From NCBI RefSeq assembly GCF_002836355.1, contig NZ_PJCA01000031.1:1364001-1428000 (forward strand): a stretch of DNA of 64,000 bases, in the 5' to 3' direction. How positions within the stretch are numbered: the stretch's first letter is position 1; every line of letters begins with the position of its first letter. Below, in pieces: positions 29,401 through 37,011 of this stretch. A program made the translations under genes and the position numbers. This DNA is from Moritella sp. Urea-trap-13. GTDB lineage: Bacteria > Pseudomonadota > Gammaproteobacteria > Enterobacterales > Moritellaceae. The notes beneath the pieces are model-generated. The model searched no databases and was not told the DNA's origin. It saw only the letters and a list, made by a program, of their open reading frames with translations.

Positions 29401-31234
29401 AACGTACAGATAACCAATCAAAATCAAACGCAGCATCAATGAAGGTTTCTGCCAGTATTTGCTTTTGTTTATCTAGCTCGATGCCTTGGGTAATAAGTTC
29501 AACAAGCTTATCACCGTGTTTTAACCATAACGCTTTGCTGCAATCGATATCACCGAAGTCAGGCTTTTCAATCATCGTAATTGTCTGGGCGATAACAGCA
29601 TAACAATCGGCTAATACTTCGGGTGTCGTTAGAGAAAGCATCGAGGTAATTTGCAGTGTTTCAGCGATTAACTTGTCAGTCTCTGCAATCGCTTTGATTA
29701 AAGTGCTGTTTACTTGTTTTTGTAATACCGGAGAAAAATCATCAAGGCTAGTCGTACTAAAGCAATTATTGTTTGGCGCTTGGTGTTCGTCTAAATGGGT
29801 GACTAATTCTTGGATCTTGCCTAACGCTTGATTGTATTCGCGTGCGTTCCATTGCGTCGCCATTGGCAGCGGTTGCGCATCAATACCCAAGGTCAGACGT
29901 TCGAACTTTAATGACTCACCCAGTGCGGTTACATAAGATTTATCACTGCCTAGTATTGAGGTGTTGGCTGCTTCGCAGTATTGATCCAACTTGGCACGTA
30001 GTTCGGTGAGTTTGTGGATATCCTCGTGACGTGATGGGCTTAATGGCTCATCTTGTAACAAGCTTGATTCTAACGCGGCTAATACTGATTTCTTATTGGC
30101 TTTATGACTGTGTAATTCCAGTACCGCATCACCAAGATGGCAGTTATCTAATCGACGTTTTACGACCTCTAACGCCGCCATTTTTTCGGCAACGAACAGT
30201 ACTTTTTTATTATCTGCCAACGCCTGCGAGATAATGTTAGTAATGGTTTGCGATTTACCCGTGCCGGGTGGTCCTTGGATCACTAAGTTACTGCCCGCTT
30301 TCGCTGCAAGCACAGCTTCTGTTTGACTGGAATCAGAATCAAGCACCAGATGTAACTTCTCAACCGTGTTTACATCCATATCAGCGCCAGCAAGTTCGGT
30401 ACGGTCAACTTCAAAACCGTCACCGAACAACTTTGATATTACGCTGTGTTGATGGGGCTTTTTACCTTCTGGCCACGCATCATCAGACAGGTCTTGGTAC
30501 ATCTGGAATTTACCAAATGAAAAGAAGCCCATTGCGATCTTATTCGGTTCCAGCGCCCATCTTGGTTCTGTTTTGATGGCTTGGCTGACTTGTTCAAAAT
30601 AGCCTTCTAAAGTAAATTCTTCATCCACTTCAAATGTAGGTAGTATGATGCCGAACTCTGATTTTAGCTTGGCAGCTAAGGTTAAGTTTGGCCCGAGCTC
30701 TGCATCAGTAAAGTTGATTTTGAATGATTCACCCGCAGCATTACGCGTCATTTCAACAGGGATAAGGACTAATGGCGCATAACGCGGTTTATCTGAAACA
30801 TCACTTTCATGCCATTTGATAAAACCAGTGGCAAGGTAAAGCAGGTCAACACCTTGTTCTTGAATAAAGGTCAGTGCATCGGCATTCAAACGGATCAATT
30901 GTTGCTCTAACTGTCTTGTGGTCAGCTGCGTTTGTAATGATGCATCAAGGTGGCGATCGCCCCCTTTGCTTTCTTCTAAATGGGTTTGCAGCGCTTTTAA
31001 TGTCAAGCCGGTGCTGTCGTCTGCATCTTCGTCATCCAAGTCTGAAGGGATTGGCAAAAAGTTCATTGCCTTCTTTTTCTCAACTAATAAATCGAATACT
31101 TGCGTTGATTTTTCATCGACAATGTCTAAGGTTTTCGCTGATTTATTAAAACTGAGTAAAGTATTACCCCGTAATCCCATATCAAGCAGCTCTTTACTGC
31201 TTTGCTGAAACTGCGCTTGGATGTCTTTTTGCAT
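26477..31234 (-). CDS. DUF4011 SF1 helicase with Vsr-like nuclease and DUF3320
   Basis: 1585 residues. Order: DUF4011-type N-terminal region (about 10-250); SF1 helicase with Walker A GPPGTGKS (321-328), a long helical insertion, Walker B VVFDEAS near 954, GDTKQMPP, and later motifs with LVSRARM-type residues (NVLISRARM); a Vsr/DUF559-like PD-(D/E)XK nuclease (about 1253-1340) with IDIAV and AVECDG acids; then a DUF3320 domain near 1460-1520. Proteins of this architecture sit in defence islands and are thought to unwind and cut invading DNA. It is probably cotranscribed with the small zinc-ribbon gene upstream. A role in phage resistance is inferred from family and neighbours. Confidence 0.85.
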   Translation of the reverse strand: MQKDIQAQFQQSSKELLDMGLRGNTLLSFNKSAKTLDIVDEKSTQVFDLLVEKKKAMNFLPIPSDLDDEDADDSTGLTLKALQTHLEESKGGDRHLDASLQTQLTTRQLEQQLIRLNADALTFIQEQGVDLLYLATGFIKWHESDVSDKPRYAPLVLIPVEMTRNAAGESFKINFTDAELGPNLTLAAKLKSEFGIILPTFEVDEEFTLEGYFEQVSQAIKTEPRWALEPNKIAMGFFSFGKFQMYQDLSDDAWPEGKKPHQHSVISKLFGDGFEVDRTELAGADMDVNTVEKLHLVLDSDSSQTEAVLAAKAGSNLVIQGPPGTGKSQTITNIISQALADNKKVLFVAEKMAALEVVKRRLDNCHLGDAVLELHSHKANKKSVLAALESSLLQDEPLSPSRHEDIHKLTELRAKLDQYCEAANTSILGSDKSYVTALGESLKFERLTLGIDAQPLPMATQWNAREYNQALGKIQELVTHLDEHQAPNNNCFSTTSLDDFSPVLQKQVNSTLIKAIAETDKLIAETLQITSMLSLTTPEVLADCYAVIAQTITMIEKPDFGDIDCSKALWLKHGDKLVELITQGIELDKQKQILAETFIDAAFDFDWLSVRSGLVNYGSKWWRFCSGNYRSAKASLAGMMKQGLQGNATDWLSQVDALLAYKSACQRFNEQNTLLVTSVGSDWQGSQTDWQHVQTAALWLQQCYLSIPAKQQEQAQDGSDVWESYVTQPLPAEFDQAFVVRITQLQTDITALLNELATQLHIESPLLITRLQLTLIDQMVADDTHAWTIDLDDVYALTRFNRLKAECLGLELEDWALSAAGWQHEPMLLKQQFELSYYRELINYAYSNIDEIRYFDRVAHEKVIEEYKLVDSQLFTFSQEALVRRLFDNQPDATAKGEVEILRREFNKKRRQLPLRRLLIQAGRAVQQIKPVFMMSPMSVATYLQPGVVEFDLVVFDEASQVKVADALGAILRAKQVIVVGDTKQMPPTDFFGKQLEIDDEEAENSVTADMESILGMFLSAGTPERMLKWHYRSRHESLIAVSNQEFYNNQLLIFPSPGINPMAKGLSFNHDPSSSYDKGNSRTNLVEAQTVAKAVMLHAQTKPSMTLGVVAFSIAQSNAILFEVERLRKEQPELEHFFANRDDGEHFFVKNLENVQGDERDTIFISIGYGRTAEGRLGLSFGPLNRDGGERRLNVLISRARMAMEVFANFTATDMGTSDASPFGVRALKHFLQYAETGVLVKQEETGKAPDSPFEEEVIYAIQQLGYKVEPQVGCAGFYIDIAVRDPNNPGRYMLAVECDGATYHSSRSARDRDRIRQNVLEGLGWRFHRIWSTDWFRNAHKETQRLDDCIKASIAFYQALDAQPADSAIVVNHSNVVEKAAIERVAVERTNHQVNYTCCALTTLNLTVNHTIPEVSTSVLAQDIASIVNVESPIHIKQVGQRLLSAVGSTRSGAKINRSILAATQMLVGRGEVSLDGDYLLSSTHSKQTASNLLTFTVRHRGELPNSERKLDLIHDDEIKAAIRTVVEGAYSILAQDTMASAIDLLGFGNLSAQMKQRLTQLVDEMVQDNVLSSRGDVLSLEA

Positions 31235-31358
31235 TAATGATGCTCTTTGTTAAGTTATGGCTGGGTAATTGGTCGCGTATTCTGAACGAACAATGTCGAT
31301 ATGGTATTGATGTAATCGACATTGAACATAGTTATAACTAGTAATTATAGATGGATAA

Positions 31359-31487
31359 CTAGTCTTCGGTTAACAGGTAACCACAACCCAAGCAATTCGC
31401 CATTAAATTCGGTGGCATGCAAATAATTAAGCCACATTTAGGACATAGATCGCCTTGATTTAGGCTAGTGATTGATTTGATGTTCAT
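31359..31487 (-). CDS. Very small zinc-ribbon protein
   Basis: 42 residues with two Cys pairs, CPKC (15, 18) and CLGC (32, 35), spaced 13 residues apart, which is a zinc-ribbon pattern; a further Cys lies at 23. A strong GGGGA ribosome site lies seven bases ahead of the ATG. The gene is on the same strand as the helicase and ends 124 bases before it, so it may be its partner or regulator. Such small ribbons bind nucleic acid or act as protein adaptors. I know no named family; the case rests on the Cys spacing and ribosome site. Confidence 0.55.
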   Translation of the reverse strand: MNIKSITSLNQGDLCPKCGLIICMPPNLMANCLGCGYLLTED

Positions 31488-31499
31488 GTGTTTCCCCAT

Positions 31500-31838
31500 G
31501 TGAAATAAGCATGACTGATTAATCGGCTAACTTTAGAGCATACGATATTATTCATGGCTGGCTATTTCGTTTATAAAATAAATGGTTAAGAAGATATATT
31601 TAGACCATTTTTTATCAAAAATACCAATCGAAGTTACCCATTTATATCATTCTGAAACAAAACGATTCTACTAACTTCATCATATAGAGATTCAACCAAG
31701 GATATTCTCACAGAAGTACTGAAATACTTATGTCCGCAAGCGTACATTTGGTATTCAATAAAATGAATTAAACAACGCCAATAAAATAAAGTGTTATCAT
31801 CTCTTACCGCTATAAAATCAATGAAGGTTTACGCTGTC
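31500..31838. other. Gene-free region between divergent operons
   Basis: AT-rich; should hold the promoters of the helicase operon (minus) and the methyltransferase-HNH operon (plus). No hairpin, repeat or further gene was recognised. Confidence 0.4.
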
Positions 31839-32435
31839 ATGGTCAATAACACCAACTCAATCTCGTTTTACAACAACAATGCAGATGAGTTTATACGCAG
31901 CACAATTGCCGTTGATATGATCAGTTTATATCAGAAGTTCCTGCCGCTATTACCTGTGAATGCACATATTCTAGATGCTGGTTGTGGTTCAGGTCGTGAT
32001 AGTAAGCACTTCATTAATAATGGTTTTAGTGTGACTGCAATGGACGCTAGTAAAGCATTAGCAGAGTCCGCAGCGGCTTTGATTGGCCAACCAGTACACG
32101 AATGTTTATTTCAAGATTTTCAAATCGAAAAACAGTTTGACGCTATTTGGGCTTGTGCTTCGTTATTACATGTTCCTAGTGCCGACTTACCCGCAGTATT
32201 CACTCACTTAGCCTCACAACTAAAACCACAGGGCGTTTTCTATTGCTCATTCAAATACGGTAATGATGATGTCGAACGCGGTGGTCGTTATTTTACCAAT
32301 GCAAATGAAACTCGGCTAAACACATTTATTGCAGATACAAACTTAACAGTGAAAGATAACTGGCTAACAGGGGATTTAAGACCTGGGCGTGAGAGTGAAT
32401 GTTGGATTAACGTAATACTACAAAAGAACTCATAA
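31839..32435 (+). CDS. Class I SAM-dependent methyltransferase
   Basis: 198 residues of the Rossmann-fold methyltransferase type. Motif I ILDAGCGSGRD (44-54) binds S-adenosylmethionine, with the acidic post-I (MDAS) and a SLLHVP segment at motif IV-like position. No DPPY/NPPF catalytic motif of DNA amino-methyltransferases is present, so a DNA target is not shown; the TehB/UbiE-like group is closer. The TAA stop overlaps the ATG of the HNH gene by one base, so the two are translationally coupled. The start is likely 31839; an in-frame ATG at 31821 is possible. Role inferred: modification linked to the HNH protein. Confidence 0.7.
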   Translation: MVNNTNSISFYNNNADEFIRSTIAVDMISLYQKFLPLLPVNAHILDAGCGSGRDSKHFINNGFSVTAMDASKALAESAAALIGQPVHECLFQDFQIEKQFDAIWACASLLHVPSADLPAVFTHLASQLKPQGVFYCSFKYGNDDVERGGRYFTNANETRLNTFIADTNLTVKDNWLTGDLRPGRESECWINVILQKNS

Positions 32436-33580
32436 TGGCTACACTACCTCATGCGAATGACATTAATGTGGCTGCATTTAGTCAGCTATTTGCAAGTACA
32501 ACTAACTCTTATAAGCTGATATTCTTTAAAGCTATTCTGAATAAATTGAAAGAATCTAACTTAGCTATTAATCACAATGAGATGGTTACTTTTACCTTTA
32601 ATGATTTAGCTGAAGAAATGGTAGCTTTGTGTTGGTATCCACAACAGTTTTTTCATCTCTCGTTTGGTATTCAAGACCAAACTAACGCCGTGCTTGATAA
32701 GTTAGTCTTTGACCCAAACAAAATTGTTGTTACCAATCCAAATACATATAAAGAATTACGTAAAGCGATCAAACAACAGTTCAATGATATCAATGCAATT
32801 GAATTACTAACATATGTGCCTTATCGACTACTTAGTCCCTTTTTTTCTGCTGAACTACGCGGACAAAAAGATGCCGTTAAAAACTCGTTAACTGCGCAAT
32901 TAGCCGATACACATTTTGATTCCGTAAAACCGCTTTACAAAATTTCAACGATTAAAAATAACAAGTTCATATCTATACATCCAGATTGGTTGCAATACAT
33001 CTATTCCAATCTAGCTATCGTCGAATACTGGTGTGATTTTTCATTGGTGCTGTATTTACAAAAGCGTAATCCGAATACACCGGCCATCTCATCTAAGATC
33101 CAGCCACCGCTAAAACGGATCTCACTATCAAAGCAACAGAAAAGCTGGCAAATAGCATTATCTAACAAGCCGACATATTGCATTTATACCGGTGATAAAT
33201 TTAGTGCAACTGACAAAACAGTTTATGCATTAGACCATTATATGCCTTGGTCATTAGTGGCACACGATCAACTTTGGAACCTTATTCCAGTGACGAGTAG
33301 TGCTAATTCATCAAAAAGTAATCATATCCCACATCACTATTATATAGATAAGATGATCGAGCAACAATTCCATTTAGTGACTCAAACTAAACTCGTATTC
33401 TCATCATTACAGTGGCAAAAAAGTATGGTTGATCACGCTACAGATTTACGCTTATCTTTCGATGAACTGCAAAACCCAAACAGCTTTGAACGAGCATTGC
33501 ACAGCACACTAACAAGCTTAACTGCAACAGGCACACAAATGGGGTTTGGAGCTAATTGGTTATACAACCGTAGAGAGTAA
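32435..33580 (+). CDS. HNH endonuclease-domain protein
   Basis: 381 residues. The N-terminal 240 residues are helical, with no known domain. A C-terminal HNH motif lies at about 249-300: CIYTGDKF, then LDHYMPW (Asp267-His268), LWNLIPV (Asn282) and a SANSSKSNH tail (Asn291, Lys294), the pattern of HNH nucleases. It would nick or cut DNA with a divalent metal. It is directly coupled to the upstream methyltransferase (TAATG). In this island it is probably a second restriction element or an accessory to phosphorothioation; that is inference. Confidence 0.75.
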   Translation: MATLPHANDINVAAFSQLFASTTNSYKLIFFKAILNKLKESNLAINHNEMVTFTFNDLAEEMVALCWYPQQFFHLSFGIQDQTNAVLDKLVFDPNKIVVTNPNTYKELRKAIKQQFNDINAIELLTYVPYRLLSPFFSAELRGQKDAVKNSLTAQLADTHFDSVKPLYKISTIKNNKFISIHPDWLQYIYSNLAIVEYWCDFSLVLYLQKRNPNTPAISSKIQPPLKRISLSKQQKSWQIALSNKPTYCIYTGDKFSATDKTVYALDHYMPWSLVAHDQLWNLIPVTSSANSSKSNHIPHHYYIDKMIEQQFHLVTQTKLVFSSLQWQKSMVDHATDLRLSFDELQNPNSFERALHSTLTSLTATGTQMGFGANWLYNRRE

Positions 33581-33683
33581 CAACATAACCAGAGGCTCAA
33601 CAAAGTTAGCTAAATCGAACTAAAATGCATTATTATAAAATCTACCTATTCTTCAGTTTTACTGTTATAGAGGGCTTCTAATA

Positions 33684-35750
33684 ATGAACTTCATCCAATA
33701 CCGCGAGCTAATAAAGTCTGTTAAACAAGGTAAAAAGCTACCTACTGCAATTTACTTACACGCCTCAGCAATAGATGAAGTTCTGCCCGACGTACTGCTG
33801 CAGTTTATTCGTCAGGTAATATCAACGCTCAAACTCACGGTCGATTGGAACCTAATCAAGCTTTACAAGCGTGATTTCAAAGTTACTCTGCTCCACTATC
33901 CTGATTTTAATGATTACGCTTATCCCCCACTCGTACAAAGCACGACTATCGACTTAACTGAATTAACCTATCGCACCGCTAATTACAGTAAATCTGAAAA
34001 CCCACCGATATTGCATCGTAAAGAAACCTTTGTTTTAGAACATCATCCAGAAATAGACACATACCGAGCAGTCACCGCAGAAGGTGAAGGTATTGGGCTG
34101 TATGAAAACACCAAGACCATAGGCTTTAAGCATCAGTGGCAACGATTGATTAAACGTAAAGGATATCAGCTTGATGAATTAGGACGATTACAGCCTTTAG
34201 CGCAATTAACCGATACTTCTAGTACTGATAGTCCCACAGCAACAGCTGATTCGTCCGTCGTAATTCAGCGTCATCGAACAGCCATTAACAGAGATAAACT
34301 ATCCGCTCCATTTCAGAAATTAGCCCAGCATGATTATTTAAACGGCAATTACAGCGTATTTGATTACGGCTGTGGCAAGGGTGATGACGCGCGTGAATTA
34401 GAAGCACATGGGCTTGATATTAATAGCTGGGACCCTGTGCATAATCCAGAAGGGAAACTCACAGCCAGTGACATCGTTAATCTTGGTTTTGTACTAAACG
34501 TCATTGAAGATCAAAGTGAACGTCAGCAAACGTTAATTAAAGCATGGCAACATGCCAACCGTATTTTAATGGTATCGGTGATGGTTTGTGGCGATGCCAG
34601 AATCAGTCAATTTAAACGTTACAAAGACGGGGTTATTACCCAACGTGATACGTTTCAGAAATACTATGCTCAAGCAGAGATACGTTCTTACATAGAACAA
34701 GTACTAAAGACCAATGCAGTGGCAATGGGACAAGGTATATTTGCCGTATTTAAAGATAAAGATTTAGAAGAAGAGTTTTACCTAAACCGCCAATATCAAA
34801 AGCGCACATGGCAACAACAAACTACACGACCAATAGCAAAACCACAAAGCCAAGCCGTTAAGAAGACTTTATACGAAAAGCATATCGATCTATTTAATGA
34901 TTTTTGGCAGCAATGCTTATTTCTGGGCCGCCTCCCCGCCAATGATGAGTTTGAACTCAGTGATAACATCAGAGCTGTTACAGGCAGTCATAAGAAAGCT
35001 TTTGAATTATTACAGAGCAGCGTTGAACAAACCGAATTTGAATTAGCACAACAGCAACGACGTGATGACGTATTGGTTTACTTTGCGTTAAGTCTATTTG
35101 AAAAACGAAAAGCCAAAGCACACATACCTGCCAGGTTACAGCGAGACATTAAAGTGCTCTTTGACTCTTATACTAGCTGTATTGATGCAGCAAAAGCACT
35201 GTTATTCTCAGTCGGTAAACCCAGTAATATTGCAGCCGTTTGTGAGCAAGGCTATGCACAATTCGAATGTGGCCAGTTAGTGCAAAGCCACTCTTATATT
35301 TTTGATAAGCAACTGCTAAACAGCATGCCGCCAGTACTGCGTGTTTATATTGGTTGTGCCATTCAGCTGTATGGCGACTTAGATAATATCGATTTACTCA
35401 AAGCCCATATTCGTTCAGGTAAAGTAACCCTACTTCGCTATGATGACTTTGAAAATAAAGCCCTGCCACTACTCTGCGAACGCACCAAGATCCGCTTGCT
35501 GGATTTGGACATAGACTTCTTCACCTATGGAGATGAATTCCCCTTACAACCGCTTTATGATAAATCCGTTTACCTACAATCAGATTCACCGCAGTTGAAA
35601 CCTCAGATATCCTTTGAAAAACGCCTTATGAAACAGTTAGAGGGCATACCAAAAGAACAATTCCCAGACTGGGATATGTTGCAAAAAGTATTTCAATATC
35701 GAGGAGTGAAGCTAAAAGGGAATAAATTCCACATAAACAAAACACTGTAA
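33684..35750 (+). CDS. DNA phosphorothioation-associated methyltransferase
   Basis: 688 residues. It matches the family annotated as 'DNA phosphorothioation-associated putative methyltransferase': an N-terminal segment with EGEGIGLYENTKTIGFKHQW, a RHRTAINRDKLS block, and a SAM motif I VFDYGCGKGDD (225-235), followed by WDP...NLGFVLNVIED. The long C-terminal half (about 390-688) is helical and of unknown fold. It occurs widely next to dnd genes. Target and product have not been established to my knowledge. AGAGGG lies ahead of the ATG. The dndB promoter begins just after its stop. Confidence 0.85.
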   Translation: MNFIQYRELIKSVKQGKKLPTAIYLHASAIDEVLPDVLLQFIRQVISTLKLTVDWNLIKLYKRDFKVTLLHYPDFNDYAYPPLVQSTTIDLTELTYRTANYSKSENPPILHRKETFVLEHHPEIDTYRAVTAEGEGIGLYENTKTIGFKHQWQRLIKRKGYQLDELGRLQPLAQLTDTSSTDSPTATADSSVVIQRHRTAINRDKLSAPFQKLAQHDYLNGNYSVFDYGCGKGDDARELEAHGLDINSWDPVHNPEGKLTASDIVNLGFVLNVIEDQSERQQTLIKAWQHANRILMVSVMVCGDARISQFKRYKDGVITQRDTFQKYYAQAEIRSYIEQVLKTNAVAMGQGIFAVFKDKDLEEEFYLNRQYQKRTWQQQTTRPIAKPQSQAVKKTLYEKHIDLFNDFWQQCLFLGRLPANDEFELSDNIRAVTGSHKKAFELLQSSVEQTEFELAQQQRRDDVLVYFALSLFEKRKAKAHIPARLQRDIKVLFDSYTSCIDAAKALLFSVGKPSNIAAVCEQGYAQFECGQLVQSHSYIFDKQLLNSMPPVLRVYIGCAIQLYGDLDNIDLLKAHIRSGKVTLLRYDDFENKALPLLCERTKIRLLDLDIDFFTYGDEFPLQPLYDKSVYLQSDSPQLKPQISFEKRLMKQLEGIPKEQFPDWDMLQKVFQYRGVKLKGNKFHINKTL

Positions 35751-35919
35751 ATAAAAACAGGTAATTATCTATTATATGTAGTAAAGTGTGTTAAATAACA
35801 CCAACAACAAATAGTAACGTAATATTTTTACGTTACTAACGCTTGCGTATTACGTTAGTAATGTTTGCAGATTACGTTACGTGCGTTATAATTAGTTTTT
35901 TATCACGTAGGACGTAATT
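35751..35919 (+). promoter_or_regulatory. dndB promoter region with 22-bp iterated operator motifs
   Basis: TTACGTTA recurs at 35828, 35850 and 35872, exactly 22 bases apart, with an inverted copy (GTAACGTAA, 35814-35822) forming a perfect 10-bp stem with the first. A sigma-70-like promoter overlaps: TTGCAG (35865-35870), 16 bases, TATAAT (35887-35892). The third motif lies in the spacer, so a bound protein would block polymerase. DndB homologues are reported to repress their own operon; the binding here is inferred. Confidence 0.75.
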
Positions 35920-37011
35920 ATGAGTAGCACTCAAGATTCTGGCTATTGTTTTTCATTTCCAGCAGTTCGTGGCACACAAGCAGGTCGACCTTTTTATATT
36001 GCCACTTGCCCGCTTCGTACAATTCCTAAAATTTTCGTCTTCGATGAAGAAGAAGTGCCACCGGAATTACGAGCACAACGTTCTCTCAATAAATCCCGTA
36101 TTCCTGCGATGGTTAAATACCTTGTAGAAAATCCAAACGACTACGTATTTTCAGCATTAACCGTTTCAGTTGATTCAACCGTTACCTTTATCGAAAGTGA
36201 TGCAGACAGCATTCCAAATTTAGGTACGTTAAAAGTACCATTAGATGCACAAATTCTAATAAATGATGGTCAACATCGCCGAAAAGCTATCGAAGAAGCG
36301 TTAAAAGAAAATCCAGATCTAGGTCACGATAATATTCCAGTGCTATTTTTTGTTGATGAAGGCTTAGTTCGTAGCCAACAAATGTTCGTGGATTTAAACA
36401 AATATGCCGTAAAACCGAGTACATCATTAGCAGATTGTTATGATACTCGCGACCATGGTGCTATAATCGCCCGCTTTTTATCCTCAAACGTAGAACCATT
36501 CAAAGGCTTTACGGAAATGGAAAAATCAAATATTAGCTCATCAAGTAATAAGTTGTTTACGTTAAGTAGTTTAAAGCAAGCAACTAGAGCACTCATGGGC
36601 AAAGGCCCTAAAGAAGAATACACAGAAACAGAACAAGCGATAGCAGCAGAATTTTGGAAGTCAGTATTTAATAATACTCCCGAGTGGAAAATGGTTTGTG
36701 ATAAGAAGTTAACGCCATCACAATTTCGTTTAGACTATATTCATGCGCATGGCATTGGATTACAAGCCATTGGTTTAATGGGTAATTCACTACTAACACA
36801 ACAGCCATCCACATGGAAAGAAACATTCAGAAAATTGAATGATATCGATTGGCGAAAAGTAAATACCGATTTAGCAAAACGTTGCATTAACCAACAAGGT
36901 CGTTTATCTAAAGCAACGATTAATATTCAGTTAGTTTCAAATTATATTAAAATCGCCCTAGAGTTACCACTAACTCCAGAAGAGCGAGCATTAGAATTAC
37001 AGGTAAAATAA
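35920..37011 (+). CDS. dndB: DNA phosphorothioation regulator DndB
   Basis: 363 residues. The DGQHR motif (116-120) in ILINDGQHRRKAIEEAL is the diagnostic one for the DGQHR/DndB family, and SLNKSRIPAMVKYLVENP ahead of it also fits. DndB is not required for phosphorothioation itself; it is a DNA-binding repressor that tunes the dndBCDE operon. Its stop overlaps the dndC start by one base (TAATG). The iterated motifs at the promoter are its likely operator. A ribosome site TAGGAC precedes the ATG. Confidence 0.93.
   Translation: MSSTQDSGYCFSFPAVRGTQAGRPFYIATCPLRTIPKIFVFDEEEVPPELRAQRSLNKSRIPAMVKYLVENPNDYVFSALTVSVDSTVTFIESDADSIPNLGTLKVPLDAQILINDGQHRRKAIEEALKENPDLGHDNIPVLFFVDEGLVRSQQMFVDLNKYAVKPSTSLADCYDTRDHGAIIARFLSSNVEPFKGFTEMEKSNISSSSNKLFTLSSLKQATRALMGKGPKEEYTETEQAIAAEFWKSVFNNTPEWKMVCDKKLTPSQFRLDYIHAHGIGLQAIGLMGNSLLTQQPSTWKETFRKLNDIDWRKVNTDLAKRCINQQGRLSKATINIQLVSNYIKIALELPLTPEERALELQVK

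Noticed and set aside
32435-33580. HNH protein as a homing endonuclease
   Set aside because: There is no intron or intein around it; it is coupled to a methyltransferase in a defence island.
33684-35750. Phosphorothioation-associated methyltransferase as dndA
   Set aside because: It has a SAM-binding motif, not the PLP-lysine and Cys loop of a cysteine desulfurase.
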